Below, one piece after another: positions 1-8,181 of a stretch of 47,886 nt of DNA. Each line of letters starts with the position of its first letter. Position 1 is the stretch's first letter. Below the pieces are notes generated by a model. That model was not told where the DNA came from, did not search any database, and saw only the letters and a program-made list of their open reading frames with translations. The position numbers and the translations under genes are program-made. This stretch comes from Oscillospiraceae bacterium (GTDB lineage: Bacteria; Bacillota; Clostridia; Oscillospirales; Ruminococcaceae): contig JAFQBH010000035.1 of the NCBI GenBank assembly GCA_017399765.1, positions 1-47,886 of the forward strand, written 5' to 3'.

Positions 1-49
1 AGCACCCCGCAAAAAGAAAACCGAAGAAATCGATCCTTCCGTTGACTGA
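1..49 (+). CDS. tig: C-terminal tail of an upstream gene, probably trigger factor
   Basis: The frame starting at base 2 reads [15 protein letters not shown] and then stops at 47-49. A lysine-rich, acidic tail of this kind is common at the end of trigger factor, the ribosome-bound peptidyl-prolyl isomerase chaperone, and tig directly precedes clpP-clpX-lon in many Firmicutes. Only 15 codons are present, so the identity rests on gene order and a weak compositional match. It is the 3' end of a longer gene cut by the window edge. Confidence 0.5.
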   Translation, partial: APRKKKTEEIDPSVD

Positions 50-101
50 TTAAGCGGAACAGTTTCCAGAGAAACTGCACTATAAATATCTTTGTAGGGG
101 A

Positions 102-136
102 GGATCTCCGGAATTATATTCCGGAGGTCCTTTATA
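102..136 (+). terminator. Hairpin after the tig-like gene
   Basis: A 12-bp stem (102-113 with 119-130, one G-T pair) closes a 5-base loop and is followed by a short T-rich stretch. The T-tract is weak, so it may be a leaky terminator or a processing hairpin between tig and clpP. Confidence 0.55.
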
Positions 137-142
137 TCAATA

Positions 143-172
143 ATGACAAATTTTTACATGATTCGTTAAAAT
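143..172 (+). promoter_or_regulatory. Candidate sigma-A promoter of clpP
   Basis: ATGACA (143-148) and TAAAAT (167-172) are separated by 18 bases and lie just upstream of the clpP ribosome binding site. No CtsR tandem heptamer or CIRCE inverted repeat is visible around it. Confidence 0.5.
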
Positions 173-192
173 CCGAAAGGAGTGATACCACA

Positions 193-777
193 ATGAGTTT
201 GGTACCTATGGTCGTTGAACAGACCAACAGAGGCGAGCGTTCCTATGATATTTTTTCCCGCCTTCTCAATGACAGAATCATCATGCTTTGCGACGAAGTT
301 AACGACACCACGGCAAGCCTTGTTGTTGCCCAGCTTCTTTATCTTGAAGGACAGGATCCTGATAAGGATATCAGCCTTTATATCAACAGCCCCGGCGGTT
401 CCATAACCGCGGGAATGGCTATTTATGACACCATGAATTATATTAAATGCGATGTTTCCACCATTTGCGTGGGAATGGCCGCTTCCATGGGAGCTTTTCT
501 TCTCAGTTCCGGAGCAAAGGGAAAACGCTATGCTCTTCCGAACAGCGAAATTATGATCCACCAGCCTCTCGGCGGAATGCAGGGTCAGGCTTCCGATATC
601 AAAATTCACGCAGACAGAATCATCGCAATCAAGGAAAGACTTAACAAAATCCTTTCCGAACAGACCGGCCAGCCCCTTGAAGTTATCACCAAAGATACTG
701 ACAGAGATAATTTTATGACCGCACAGCAGGCTATGGAATATGGCCTTGTTGATAAAGTACTTGACCACAGAGAATAA
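193..777 (+). CDS. clpP: ATP-dependent Clp protease proteolytic subunit ClpP
   Basis: ClpP is the cytoplasmic serine peptidase that forms tetradecameric barrels fed by ClpX or ClpC. The 194-residue length is typical. The catalytic triad is visible as Ser98 in GMAASMGA, His123 in MIHQPLGG and Asp172 in DRDNFM, and the oxyanion-loop motif NSPGG is at 65-69. The ATG follows an AAAGGAG ribosome site. It sits between a tig-like tail and clpX, the classic order in which the chaperone, peptidase and unfoldase are coexpressed. Nothing unusual is seen in the protein. Confidence 0.98.
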   Translation: MSLVPMVVEQTNRGERSYDIFSRLLNDRIIMLCDEVNDTTASLVVAQLLYLEGQDPDKDISLYINSPGGSITAGMAIYDTMNYIKCDVSTICVGMAASMGAFLLSSGAKGKRYALPNSEIMIHQPLGGMQGQASDIKIHADRIIAIKERLNKILSEQTGQPLEVITKDTDRDNFMTAQQAMEYGLVDKVLDHRE

Positions 778-805
778 TTCAGCATAAATTCGGAGGCTTT
801 TAACT

Positions 806-2113
806 ATGCCCAATAAAGATGATCACAAAATGCGCTGTTCGTTTTGCGGAAAACCGCAGGACATGGTTTATAAACTTATAACCGGACCCGGTGTTTGCAT
901 TTGTGATGAATGCGTTGAACTTTGCAATTCTATTCTTTATGATGAAGATGAACTTGACCCGATTGAAAAGACAAAACGCAAAAAACAGGAAAAAAACAAA
1001 CCGGTAATCGATCCGAAAACTTTGCTCAAACCCGCGGAACTTAAAGCGGTTCTTGATAAATACGTTATCGGACAGGACGAAGCAAAAACTACCCTTTGCG
1101 TTGCCGTATATAACCATTATAAACGTATTTTGAGCAAGCTTGATACCGAAGACGTTGAACTCCAAAAGAGCAACGTTCTCCTTCTCGGACCGACCGGTAC
1201 CGGTAAAACTCTTCTTGCCCAAACTCTTGCAAGAGTTCTCGGTGTTCCGTTCGCAATTGCCGACGCAACAACCATTACCGAAGCGGGATATGTCGGTGAA
1301 GATGCGGAAAACGTTCTTCTTCGCCTTATCCAGGCGGCGGATTTTGACGTTGAAGCTGCGCAGCGCGGAATTATCTACGTTGATGAAATCGATAAGATAA
1401 CCAGAAAATCCGAGAATCCTTCCATAACAAGAGATGTAGGCGGCGAAGGCGTTCAGCAGGCTCTTCTCAAAATGCTTGAAGGAACAGTTTCCAACGTTCC
1501 TCCCCAGGGCGGCAGAAAACATCCTCAGCAGGAATTTATCCAGATTGATACTACCAATATTCTGTTTATCTGCGGCGGTTCTTTCGACGGAATTGAACCG
1601 ATTATCGAAAAACGCATCGCAAGTTCTGCAATGGGCTTCGGCGCTAACGTAATCAGCCAGAAATCAAAGGAAGCAAAAGACCTTCTTAAAAAGGTAACTC
1701 CTCATGACCTTGTAAAATTCGGAATTATTCCGGAAATGGTGGGCCGTCTTCCGGTTATTACTGCGCTTGAAAGCCTTGATAAACCTGCTTTGGTAAAAAT
1801 TCTTACCGAGCCGAAAAACAGCCTTGTAAAACAGTATCAGAAGCTTTTCAGCCTTGACGGCGTAAACCTTCAGTTTACCGAAGGCGCTCTTGAAGCCATT
1901 GCACAAAAAGCTATTGACAGAAAAACCGGCGCAAGAGGACTTCGTTCAATCATGGAAGAAACCCTCGGAAAGCTTATGTTCGAACTTCCTTCCGATGAAA
2001 CCGCCGAAGCGGTTGTTATCGGCGAAGCCTGCGTAACAGAAGGCGCGGATCCTGTTATTGAACGTAACCCGCTTAAAAAGAACGTGCCGCTTGAAATTGC
2101 GGCAAAAGCATAA
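806..2113 (+). CDS. clpX: ClpX, AAA+ unfoldase of the ClpXP protease
   Basis: ClpX recognises tagged substrates, unfolds them with ATP and threads them into ClpP. The N-terminal zinc-binding domain has Cys11, Cys14, Cys33 and Cys36. The AAA+ module follows with Walker A GPTGTGKT (near residue 128), the pore loop GYVG, Walker B IIYVDEID and the sensor/arginine-finger region [18 protein letters not shown]. The 435-residue length is normal for the family. A GGAGG site precedes the ATG, 28 bases after the clpP stop, so the two genes are probably cotranscribed. Confidence 0.98.
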   Translation: MPNKDDHKMRCSFCGKPQDMVYKLITGPGVCICDECVELCNSILYDEDELDPIEKTKRKKQEKNKPVIDPKTLLKPAELKAVLDKYVIGQDEAKTTLCVAVYNHYKRILSKLDTEDVELQKSNVLLLGPTGTGKTLLAQTLARVLGVPFAIADATTITEAGYVGEDAENVLLRLIQAADFDVEAAQRGIIYVDEIDKITRKSENPSITRDVGGEGVQQALLKMLEGTVSNVPPQGGRKHPQQEFIQIDTTNILFICGGSFDGIEPIIEKRIASSAMGFGANVISQKSKEAKDLLKKVTPHDLVKFGIIPEMVGRLPVITALESLDKPALVKILTEPKNSLVKQYQKLFSLDGVNLQFTEGALEAIAQKAIDRKTGARGLRSIMEETLGKLMFELPSDETAEAVVIGEACVTEGADPVIERNPLKKNVPLEIAAKA

Positions 2114-2125
2114 AAAATTATAGAA

Positions 2126-2157
2126 AAGCGGCAGCCATTTGAAAAAGACTGCCGCTT
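2126..2157 (+). terminator. Intergenic hairpin between clpX and lon
   Basis: A perfect 9-bp stem, AAGCGGCAG (2126-2134) with CTGCCGCTT (2149-2157), lies 13 bases after the clpX stop. The T-run after it is poor, so it may attenuate rather than stop transcription into lon. It spans an upstream in-frame ATG (2139), which argues against that longer lon start. Confidence 0.5.
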
Positions 2158-2186
2158 CCGATATTTTTATACCGGAGGTGAAAAAT

Positions 2187-4610
2187 ATGCCTGAAAAGAA
2201 ACAGCCGGCGGAAATTATCACAATGCCGATGATCGCCATGAGAGGAATCGTCCTTTTTCCGAACATGATTCTTCATTTTGACGTTGGCAGAAAAAAATCA
2301 ATTGCCGCCCTTGATGAAGCGATGAAAGGCAACAGAGAAGTTTTTCTCGCTTCACAAATCAACATTGAAGAAGACGATATAAAACTCGATAACGTAAACA
2401 AGGTCGGCGTTGTTGCGGAAATCCGCCAGGTGCTTAAAAACAACGGCGGAACAACAAGAATTCTTGTTGAGGGAAAATACCGCGCAAAGCTTGTTGATAT
2501 AGTTGCGGAAGAACCTTTTCTTGTTGCGGATACCCAGGAATTTCCGCTTAAAAAACTCCGTCCGGAACGTTCGATTCTCTGCGATGCTCTTATGCGCACC
2601 GTAAAGGATCTTTTCAACGAATATACATATCTTGTTCCAAAAATGCCGAAGGAACTTGCAATAAAAGCTTTCGGAATGGAAGATCCGGCCCAGTTCGGAG
2701 AATTCCTTGCAGGAAATCTCAATATCGACATTGAGGACAAACAGCGAATCCTCGAGGAATCAAACTATGTAAAACGCCTTGAAATGCTTGCGGGTGTTCT
2801 CGAAAACGAAAACAACATTCTCGGTGTTGAAAAAGATATTTATGAAAAGGTAAAGGAGCAGGTTGACCAGAACCAGCGTGAATATTACCTTCGCGAACAG
2901 CTTAAGGCAATCACCGAGGAACTCGGCGAGGGCGAAAACGTTCAGGACGAAGCTGATGCGTATAAAAAGAAAATCGAAGCTCTCGGAGTTGAAGGCGAAG
3001 TTAAGGAAAAACTTCTTGAAGAAGTTGCAAGACTTTATAAAATGCCTTTCAACAGCCAGGAAGCAAGCGTTATCCGCGGATATCTTGATACCTGCATTGC
3101 GCTTCCCTGGAACGTAAAAACTGAAGAGAAGATAGATATTACCAAAGCAAAAAAACAGCTTGATAAAAATCACTACAGTCTTGAAAAAGTAAAGGAACGC
3201 ATTCTTGAACTTCTTGCCGTAAGGAAACTCCAGCCGGATATCAAAGGTCAGATTCTTTGCCTTGTGGGTCCTCCCGGCGTCGGAAAAACCTCAATTGCTA
3301 AAGATATCGCCGCGGCAATGGGCAGAAAATATACAAGAATTTCTCTTGGCGGAATGAAAGATGAATCCGATATCCGCGGCCACAGAAAAACCTATATCGG
3401 TGCAATGCCCGGACGTATTATGAACGCGGTTAAACTTGCCGGAAGCAAAAACTCCCTGATCCTTCTTGATGAGATCGATAAAATGGGAAGCGATTTCCGC
3501 GGTGACCCTGCTTCCGCAATGCTTGAAGTTCTTGACCCGGAACAGAACGTTGCTTTCCGCGACCATTATATCGAACTTCCTTTCGATCTTTCTGATATTC
3601 TTTTTATTACAACCGCAAATGACCCGAGCACAATTCCCGGTCCGCTTTATGACAGAATGGAAATAATCGAACTTGGTTCCTATACAAGAGAAGAGAAATT
3701 CCAAATCGCCAAAAAGCACCTTGTTAAAAAGGAAATGAAGCGCCACGGTCTTGATTCAAAAATGCTCAGAATTACCGATGATGCGATTTATGCAATAATA
3801 GATTCCTATACAAGAGAAGCTGGAGTCCGCAGTCTTGAAAGAACTATCGGCAGTCTTTGCAGAAAAGCGGCAAAGAAAATTGTCGGCGAAGAAGCATCTA
3901 AAGTTACAATTAACGAAGGGAACATAACCGATTTCCTCGGAGTTAAAAAATTCCGTCCGGAAACAATTGAAGAAAACGACGCCGTAGGTCTTGTAAACGG
4001 CCTTGCATGGACTTCTGTCGGAGGAGATATGCTCCAGGTTGAAGTTGCAATTCTTGAAGGAAGCGGCAAAATCGAGCTTACAGGCAATCTTGGCGACGTA
4101 ATGAAGGAATCCGCAAGAACGGCAATAAGCTATGTCCGTTCCTGCGCTGAAAAATACGGAATTGAAAAGGATTTTTATAAAACAAAGGATATCCACATTC
4201 ATGTTCCGGAAGGCGCAGTTCCTAAAGACGGTCCTTCCGCCGGCGTAACTCTTACAACTGCAATCGTTTCCGCACTTTCCGGAATTCCGGTAAGAAGGGA
4301 CGTTGCGATGACCGGCGAAGTAACTCTTCGCGGAAGAGTTCTTGCAATTGGTGGACTTCGCGAAAAAACAATGGCTGCATACAGAGCGGGAGTTAAAACA
4401 GTTCTTATTCCGGAAGAAAACCTTCCGGATCTTGAGGAAGTGGATCCTGTTGTAAAGAATGCAATTACCTTTGTTCCGGCAAAAGAAGTTGAAACCGTTC
4501 TTGAAACTGCGCTTGTAAGACCAGCCGAATCTGTAAAGGAAAACAGCTTTATAGAGGAGATTTCGATGCTTAAAATCGAGCATGAGCCAAAAACCGTTAA
4601 TATTCAGTAA
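2187..4610 (+). CDS. lon: Lon protease (LonA), ATP-dependent
   Basis: LonA is a single-chain AAA+ serine protease of the cytoplasm that degrades misfolded and regulatory proteins. The 807 residues show the N-terminal substrate domain (about 10-200), a helical region, Walker A GPPGVGKTS, Walker B LILLDEIDKM, and the C-terminal peptidase with the catalytic serine in KDGPSAGVT and lysine in REKTMAAYRAG. The start at 2187 follows CCGGAGGTG; an upstream in-frame ATG at 2139 lies in a hairpin and lacks a ribosome site. It ends 12 bases before ysxC, with which it probably forms an operon. Confidence 0.97.
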   Translation: MPEKKQPAEIITMPMIAMRGIVLFPNMILHFDVGRKKSIAALDEAMKGNREVFLASQINIEEDDIKLDNVNKVGVVAEIRQVLKNNGGTTRILVEGKYRAKLVDIVAEEPFLVADTQEFPLKKLRPERSILCDALMRTVKDLFNEYTYLVPKMPKELAIKAFGMEDPAQFGEFLAGNLNIDIEDKQRILEESNYVKRLEMLAGVLENENNILGVEKDIYEKVKEQVDQNQREYYLREQLKAITEELGEGENVQDEADAYKKKIEALGVEGEVKEKLLEEVARLYKMPFNSQEASVIRGYLDTCIALPWNVKTEEKIDITKAKKQLDKNHYSLEKVKERILELLAVRKLQPDIKGQILCLVGPPGVGKTSIAKDIAAAMGRKYTRISLGGMKDESDIRGHRKTYIGAMPGRIMNAVKLAGSKNSLILLDEIDKMGSDFRGDPASAMLEVLDPEQNVAFRDHYIELPFDLSDILFITTANDPSTIPGPLYDRMEIIELGSYTREEKFQIAKKHLVKKEMKRHGLDSKMLRITDDAIYAIIDSYTREAGVRSLERTIGSLCRKAAKKIVGEEASKVTINEGNITDFLGVKKFRPETIEENDAVGLVNGLAWTSVGGDMLQVEVAILEGSGKIELTGNLGDVMKESARTAISYVRSCAEKYGIEKDFYKTKDIHIHVPEGAVPKDGPSAGVTLTTAIVSALSGIPVRRDVAMTGEVTLRGRVLAIGGLREKTMAAYRAGVKTVLIPEENLPDLEEVDPVVKNAITFVPAKEVETVLETALVRPAESVKENSFIEEISMLKIEHEPKTVNIQ

Positions 4611-4622
4611 GCGAGGATAAAA

Positions 4623-5243
4623 ATGAATTATAATCACGCAGTATTTGAAGCCGCATACGGCACATCAAAACAGCTTCCGAAAGCTGAACATATCGAATTT
4701 GCCTTTGCCGGACATTCAAACGTCGGAAAATCTTCCCTTATGAATGCAATTTTCGGAAGAAAAGCTCTTGCAAGGGTTTCAAGCCAGCCGGGTAAAACCG
4801 TTACCGTAAACTTTTATGACGTCGACGGAATAAAATTTGTTGACCTTCCGGGTTACGGTTACGCAAAAGTTTCCCAAAGCGATAAAAAACGCTGGGCAGA
4901 TCTTGTTGAAGGTTATCTTATGAGCGACAGAGATATCCGTCTTATCGTTCAGCTTGTTGACAGCCGCCATGCTCCGACAAAAGATGACGTTCAGATGATC
5001 GATTTTATGATCGACAACGAAGTTCCGTTTATAATTGCTCTTACAAAATGCGATAAGCTTAATAAAACAGAACGCAAAAAAAGGGAAGAGGCTTTCCTTA
5101 CCGAAATCCCTTGTTTTGATCAGATAACTTCTGTTTGGACAAGCACAACGACTTTTGAAGGAATTAACGATCTTAAAGAGATTTTTGAAGAACTTTCTTC
5201 CGAAGATTATGAATTTGAGGAAGAAGAGGAATTCGAAGAATAA
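4623..5243 (+). CDS. ysxC: Ribosome biogenesis GTPase YsxC/EngB
   Basis: YsxC is an essential TrmE-Era-EngA-like GTPase that helps assemble the 50S subunit. The G motifs are clear: G1 GHSNVGKSS near residue 30, G3 DLPGYGYA, and G4 TKCDK. The 206-residue length fits the family. The C-terminus is a run of acidic residues (EEEEEFEE), an extra tail not needed for the fold. Its place directly after lon is the common Firmicutes order. An AGCGAGGAT ribosome site precedes the ATG and a strong terminator follows. Confidence 0.97.
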   Translation: MNYNHAVFEAAYGTSKQLPKAEHIEFAFAGHSNVGKSSLMNAIFGRKALARVSSQPGKTVTVNFYDVDGIKFVDLPGYGYAKVSQSDKKRWADLVEGYLMSDRDIRLIVQLVDSRHAPTKDDVQMIDFMIDNEVPFIIALTKCDKLNKTERKKREEAFLTEIPCFDQITSVWTSTTTFEGINDLKEIFEELSSEDYEFEEEEEFEE

Positions 5244-5248
5244 ACAGC

Positions 5249-5283
5249 AAAAAAAGGCGTTTCGGATAGAAACGCCTTTTTTA
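5249..5283 (+). terminator. Intrinsic terminator after ysxC
   Basis: GGCGTTT (5256-5262) pairs with AAACGCC (5270-5276) and is followed by a run of T. It closes the clp-lon-ysxC block. Confidence 0.9.
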
Positions 5284-5300
5284 ACAGTCGGGTGAATTTT

Positions 5301-5819
5301 ATGGATATTTCTTTTAAAAACGGAAACGAAAAATTCAATTATCGCGTTTGCGCAATTATGATTGATAGCGGCAGAATTCTTGCGATGAAAGACGAACGTT
5401 CGCCTTATTATTATCTTCCGGGAGGAAGAGTTAAAATCGGAGAAACGGCGGAATATGCCGTTTTGCGTGAATGTGAAGAAGAACTTGAGGCAAAACCGGA
5501 AATAATCCGTCCGCTTTGGTTCAATCAAGCTTTTTTTACAGAAGACGTCGAAAAAGTTCGTTTTCATGAAATTTGTGTTTATTTCCTTATGGATATTTCG
5601 AAAACCGATATTCTTTCAAGAGGAGATAAGTTTGTTTTATCTGAAAACGGGGAAAAACATAGGTTTGAATGGCTTCCTTTTGAAAAACTTGCGGAGGAGT
5701 ATTTTTATCCGGAATTTCTTAAAAAAGACATTTTTAACTTGCCGGAAGTTCTTACAATCAGAACGGAAATTGAAGAAAAAATCATTGATGAAGTTAAAGA
5801 ATGGATTTATTCATTATAA
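5301..5819 (+). CDS. NUDIX hydrolase
   Basis: This 172-residue protein carries the Nudix box from GGRVKIGE to RECEEEL, which matches G-x5-E-x7-R-E-x-x-E-E and binds Mg2+ for cleavage of nucleoside diphosphate-linked substrates. The last Gly of the consensus is replaced, so the substrate cannot be predicted. ATG 5301 is preferred because GGGTGA lies 6 bases upstream; a GTG nine bases earlier overlaps that site. It is a monocistronic gene between two terminators, so its neighbours do not help assign a role. Confidence 0.88.
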   Translation: MDISFKNGNEKFNYRVCAIMIDSGRILAMKDERSPYYYLPGGRVKIGETAEYAVLRECEEELEAKPEIIRPLWFNQAFFTEDVEKVRFHEICVYFLMDISKTDILSRGDKFVLSENGEKHRFEWLPFEKLAEEYFYPEFLKKDIFNLPEVLTIRTEIEEKIIDEVKEWIYSL

Positions 5820-5844
5820 AAGCCGCTTTTCAGCGGCTTTTCTT
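5818..5844 (+). terminator. Intrinsic terminator after the NUDIX gene
   Basis: AGCCGCT (5821-5827) pairs with AGCGGCT (5832-5838), with A-rich and T-rich flanks. Confidence 0.85.
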
Positions 5845-5873
5845 AATATTTTATTAAATTTATGCGTCTTTCA

Positions 5874-5901
5874 TTGTAAAGAAAATAAAAACCGTTATAA
5901 T
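5874..5901 (+). promoter_or_regulatory. Candidate promoter of the PstS-like gene
   Basis: TTGTAA (5874-5879) and TATAAT (5896-5901) are 16 bases apart and end 24 bases before the start codon at 5925. Confidence 0.55.
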
Positions 5902-5924
5902 TAAACTCAAAAGGAGATGAGTTT

Positions 5925-7076
5925 ATGGATAAATCCAAGGCGGTTAATCTGGTTTGTAAAATTGTTCTTACCGCGGTAATTTTGCCGCTCATATTTTTTG
6001 CTTCGCTTTTCATTGGACTTATAGTTTATGATGAGTTCATTGCTTATGCTTTAATAGCCGTTCTGGCAGCGTTTTTTGTTCCTATGATATGGTTCAAAAA
6101 CAGGAAAAAAGTGCTTGTTTACTGGGGAATTTTCTTTGCAGTAACTGCGGTTATCTGCGGAGTAAAGTACGGAATCGAAGCTTATGACAAAAGCATAACC
6201 GTAAACCCGACTCCGAACATCAATGTTCATGAATATCTTCCTTTTGAAGAAGATTCAAAAATTATAAAACTTGATCAGGAAGCAAGCCTTGAACTTTCCG
6301 GAAATCTTCCGAGAATTGACGGGGCGGCGGCTGTTTTTCCGGTTTATTCCGCTTTTGTAAATGCGGTTTATCCGGAAACCACAAAACTTTGGGACGGAGT
6401 TTTTGAATATAATAACACCGTCGGCGGATATAAACTGCTTGGAGAAAGACAAACGGACATTTTCTTCGGCGGATATCCTTCGGAAGAACAAATTGAGGAA
6501 GCAAAATATCACGGAACGGAATTTGTTTACACTCCAATTGCTCAGGAAGCCTTTGTTTTCTTTGTCCATAAAGATAACCCGATAGATAACCTTACTTCCG
6601 AACAGGTCAGGGCGATTTATGCAGGAGAAATAACGAATTGGAGCGAAGTTGGCGGCAAGAACGAAAAAATTGCAGCTTATCAGCGCAACGAAGGAAGCGG
6701 AAGCCAAAGTATGCTGAAACGCTTTATGGGTGATAAGGAAATTATGGAAGCGCCTACGGAACTGGTTAATGACCTTATGGTTGGAATTATTGAAAAAGTT
6801 TCGGATTACAGAAGCAAATCCAATTCCATAGGTTTTTCTTTCAGATATTATGTTGAGGGCATAATTCAGAATCCGGATATAAAACTTTTGAGCATAGATG
6901 GGGTTGCTCCGACTGTTGAAAATATAAAGAACGGAACATATCCCATAACCGGGCCGCTTTATGCAGTAACCTGGGAAGGAAACAGCAACGAAAACGTTGA
7001 AAAACTTCTTGAATGGATTCTTTCAGAAGAAGGACAGGAGATAATTGAAAAAACAGGATACGTTGGAATAAGCTGA
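5925..7076 (+). CDS. Membrane-anchored PstS-like substrate-binding protein
   Basis: The 383 residues divide into an N-terminal region with three hydrophobic segments (about 8-34, 38-56 and 63-81) and a C-terminal periplasmic-binding-protein domain from about residue 120. The latter has PstS features: RIDGAAAVFPVYSAF at its start, a QRNEGSGSQSML ligand-loop motif, and a final segment ILSEEGQEIIEKTGYV typical of phosphate-binding proteins. Classical PstS is a lipoprotein or secreted, and no lipobox is seen here; instead the domain seems tethered by several helices. No pst permease or ATPase genes are adjacent. It may bind phosphate or a similar oxyanion as a sensor, or supply a remote transporter. 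Confidence 0.75.
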   Translation: MDKSKAVNLVCKIVLTAVILPLIFFASLFIGLIVYDEFIAYALIAVLAAFFVPMIWFKNRKKVLVYWGIFFAVTAVICGVKYGIEAYDKSITVNPTPNINVHEYLPFEEDSKIIKLDQEASLELSGNLPRIDGAAAVFPVYSAFVNAVYPETTKLWDGVFEYNNTVGGYKLLGERQTDIFFGGYPSEEQIEEAKYHGTEFVYTPIAQEAFVFFVHKDNPIDNLTSEQVRAIYAGEITNWSEVGGKNEKIAAYQRNEGSGSQSMLKRFMGDKEIMEAPTELVNDLMVGIIEKVSDYRSKSNSIGFSFRYYVEGIIQNPDIKLLSIDGVAPTVENIKNGTYPITGPLYAVTWEGNSNENVEKLLEWILSEEGQEIIEKTGYVGIS

Positions 7077-7118
7077 AAAAATGAGCGAAAAGCTTTTGCT
7101 TTTCGCTCATTTCATTTT
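7077..7118 (+). terminator. Strong intrinsic terminator after the PstS-like gene
   Basis: A 13-bp stem (7081-7093 with 7098-7110) with a TTTT loop is followed by T-rich sequence. Bases 7119-7230 beyond it hold no gene, only three copies or near-copies of the TGAGCAC word. Confidence 0.9.
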
Positions 7119-7230
7119 AACAAACCATTTTTTATGCGGAAAAATCTTATGCAGAAATTTGAGCACGGAGAATAATTTTTGCTCTTTGATTTTGATGCTC
7201 AACAGCCCAATTTGCAGAGCAAAACGGTGC

Positions 7231-8118
7231 TCAAAGGATTTCATAGCTTTCAAGAATGTTACGGAGTTTTTCTTTTTTATCAAAATCCATTTCACAAAGA
7301 GGAAGCCGCAGAGGACCGAATCCTTTTCCGAGCATGTTGAGAGCTTCTTTGACGGAAATGGGATTTACGTCCGAAAAAAGCGCATCAACAAGCGGAATAA
7401 GCCCAATTTGTTTTTTTGCGGCTTCAATATATTTCCCTTCAAAATAGATGGAACAAAGTTCATGCATTTCTTTCGGAACAATATTCGCCGCAACTGAAAT
7501 AACGCCTTTTGCGCCGATGCTCAAAAGCGGAAGAGTCAGTTCATCGTTTCCGGAATATACGTCGATTTTATCACCGCAGAGAGAAATAATGCGTTCCGCT
7601 TTTGCAACATTTCCTGAAGCTTCCTTAACAGCGCAGATAAACGGATTTTCGGAAAGTTTTAGATACGTTTCGGGCTTAATGTCAACCCCTGTTCTTGAAG
7701 GAACGTTATAAACAATGGTCGGAAGCTGGCACCATTTTGTAATAAAATTATAATGTTCGACCAGGCCGTTTTCGTTTGCTTTATTATAATACGGTGTAAC
7801 GGAAAGAACGGCGTCCGCACCGGCATTTCTTGCGTTCAGGGCAAGTTTTGCGGCATGGTGGGTGTTGTTGCTTCCGGCACCCGCAATAAGCGGTACACGG
7901 CGTTTTATAACGTCTTTTGCACAGCAGATAATATTATATTGTTCCTCTTCGGAAAGAGTTGCGGATTCTCCGGTGGTTCCGTTGACAATAATTGCATCAA
8001 CGCCATTCTGAATAAGTTCATCAATAAATTCGGCGTATTTTTTCAAATCAACAGTTCCGTCCGGTCGCATTGGCGTAACAGTTGCAACTCCGCAGCCGGT
8101 AAAAATTGTATTTTTCAT
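7231..8118 (-). CDS. dapA: 4-hydroxy-tetrahydrodipicolinate synthase
   Basis: DapA condenses pyruvate with aspartate semialdehyde, the first committed step to diaminopimelate and lysine, and dipicolinate in spore formers also derives from this pathway. The 295 residues show Thr48-Thr49 in NGTTGES, Tyr137 in VYNVPSRTG and the Schiff-base Lys165 in CAVKEASGN. ATG at 8118 follows GGAGG at 9 bases; an upstream in-frame start adds 11 residues without a ribosome site. It lies downstream of asd, whose product supplies its substrate. The GGAGG lies in the 3' arm of a terminator-like hairpin. Confidence 0.97.
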   Translation of the reverse strand: MKNTIFTGCGVATVTPMRPDGTVDLKKYAEFIDELIQNGVDAIIVNGTTGESATLSEEEQYNIICCAKDVIKRRVPLIAGAGSNNTHHAAKLALNARNAGADAVLSVTPYYNKANENGLVEHYNFITKWCQLPTIVYNVPSRTGVDIKPETYLKLSENPFICAVKEASGNVAKAERIISLCGDKIDVYSGNDELTLPLLSIGAKGVISVAANIVPKEMHELCSIYFEGKYIEAAKKQIGLIPLVDALFSDVNPISVKEALNMLGKGFGPLRLPLCEMDFDKKEKLRNILESYEIL

Positions 8119-8121
8119 AAT

Positions 8122-8170
8122 AAAAAACCTCCGCAAATATGGATACACCAATTTATGCGGAGGATTTTTT
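8122..8170 (-). terminator. asd-dapA intergenic hairpin that contains the dapA ribosome site
   Basis: On the minus strand CCTCCGCA (8163-8156) pairs with TGCGGAGG (8135-8128), followed by six T. It is a credible terminator or attenuator for asd, and the GGAGG of dapA is the end of its 3' arm, so folding would also hide that site. Confidence 0.7.
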
Positions 8171-8181
8171 TATTATGATAT

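Noticed and set aside
102-192. CtsR or CIRCE heat-shock operator upstream of clpP.
   Set aside because: Neither the tandem heptamer nor the nine-base inverted repeat is present; only a hairpin and a sigma-A-like promoter are seen.
2139-2186. Sixteen-residue N-terminal extension of Lon.
   Set aside because: Its ATG lies in an intergenic hairpin without ribosome site; ATG 2187 follows GGAGGTG.
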